The notes under the pieces: generated by a model
What the model was told of the DNA's origin: nothing
Seen by the model: the letters and a program-made list of their open reading frames with translations, nothing else
Database searches by the model: none
Program-made: the position numbers and the translations under genes
Source: Pseudomonadota bacterium
GTDB lineage: Bacteria > Pseudomonadota > Gammaproteobacteria > Arenicellales > UBA868
Length of the DNA: 6,910 bases
Assembly: GCA_018661145.1 (NCBI GenBank)
Contig: JABJIU010000015.1
Location: 1 to 6,910 of the forward strand
Direction of reading: 5' to 3'
In this document: one piece after another, positions 6,757 through 6,910 of the stretch
Numbering within the stretch: the first letter of the stretch is position 1
How the letters are laid out: each line of letters starts with the position of its first letter

Positions 6757-6762
6757 TCCTCT
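6757..6762 (-). promoter_or_regulatory. Shine-Dalgarno that decides the TTC38-like start
   Basis: AGAGGA on the minus strand, 6 nt before ATG 6748-6750. The competing ATG at 6784-6786 is preceded by TTTTCTCCGTCGATACC, which has no ribosome site. Confidence 0.65.
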
Positions 6763-6805
6763 GTGCGCTCTCTGATCAAGAGCCATGGTATCGACGGAGA
6801 AAATA

Positions 6806-6879
6806 TGGCTGGGGGACCAGGATTCGAACCTGGGTTGGCGGAGTCAGAGTCCGCAGTCCTACCGCTAGACGATCCCCCA
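6806..6879 (-). tRNA. tRNA-Gln (anticodon CUG)
   Basis: The minus strand folds into a full cloverleaf of 74 nt including the encoded CCA (6806-6808). Acceptor TGGGGGA (6873-6879) pairs with TCCCCCA (6810-6816), with discriminator G at 6809; the weak U1-A72 pair is a known glutaminyl-tRNA identity element. The D arm is GTCT/GGAC, the anticodon stem GCGGA/TCCGC encloses CTCTGAC with anticodon CTG (6845-6847), which reads CAG, and the T arm is CCAGG-TTCGAAT-CCTGG. The variable loop is short (CAAC). It lies just upstream of the TTC38-like gene on the same strand. Confidence 0.97.
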
Positions 6880-6890
6880 TCGGAGTGCGG

Positions 6891-6896
6891 ATTTTA
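6891..6896 (-). promoter_or_regulatory. Candidate -10 box for tRNA-Gln
   Basis: TAAAAT (5 of 6 matches to TATAAT) on the minus strand ends 11 nt before the mature tRNA 5' end, a normal distance for a tRNA promoter. Its -35 would fall at or beyond the window edge and cannot be checked; the tRNA could instead be processed from a longer array. Confidence 0.35.
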
Positions 6897-6910
6897 CGGA
6901 ATTAATATTG

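Noticed and set aside
6806..6830. tRNA-Gln 3' end as an integration attachment site
   Set aside because: No second copy of the tRNA 3' segment and no integrase gene occur in the window, so an element boundary cannot be supported here.

Overview
The window is 6.9 kb of bacterial chromosome holding six complete protein genes, one tRNA gene and what looks like the first nine codons of a seventh protein. Best guess is a gammaproteobacterium of moderate GC content. This rests on a stub at the left edge that reads like the start of ErpA lying directly downstream of argC (an argC/erpA neighbourhood is known in Pseudomonas and relatives), and on a tRNA-Gln gene with an encoded CCA end. No species can be named from the sequence alone.

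Left block (1-2834): on the minus strand, read from right to left, are an AmmeMemoRadiSam-type radical SAM enzyme (amrS), the arginine biosynthesis reductase argC, and the putative erpA start. The gaps are short (35 and 73 bp), so one transcript is plausible. Divergent from amrS, across a 95-bp gap with a TATAAT box overlapped by a small palindrome, is a plus-strand gene for a YbaK/ProX-type aminoacyl-tRNA deacylase. This block looks like ordinary housekeeping DNA and is GC-richer (up to about 65% in sampled stretches).

Right block (2883-6879): all on the minus strand. Reading 5' to 3' there is tRNA-Gln(CUG), a TTC38-like tetratricopeptide protein, a membrane di-iron sterol desaturase/fatty-acid hydroxylase family protein, and a glutamine-synthetase-fold ligase of unknown substrate. 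The desaturase gene and parts of the ligase gene are clearly more AT-rich (40-45% GC in several sampled rows) than the left block, which hints at a different history. The ligase gene has a recognisable promoter, with an interrupted palindrome filling the space between -35 and -10, and a very strong Shine-Dalgarno site.

No CRISPR array, transposon, phage gene or obvious defence system is present. The most interesting material is the uncharacterised three-gene set beside the tRNA, the two operator-like palindromes and the divergent cysteine-rich tail of the radical SAM protein. No intergenic gap exceeds about 100 bp, so there are no long gene-free stretches.
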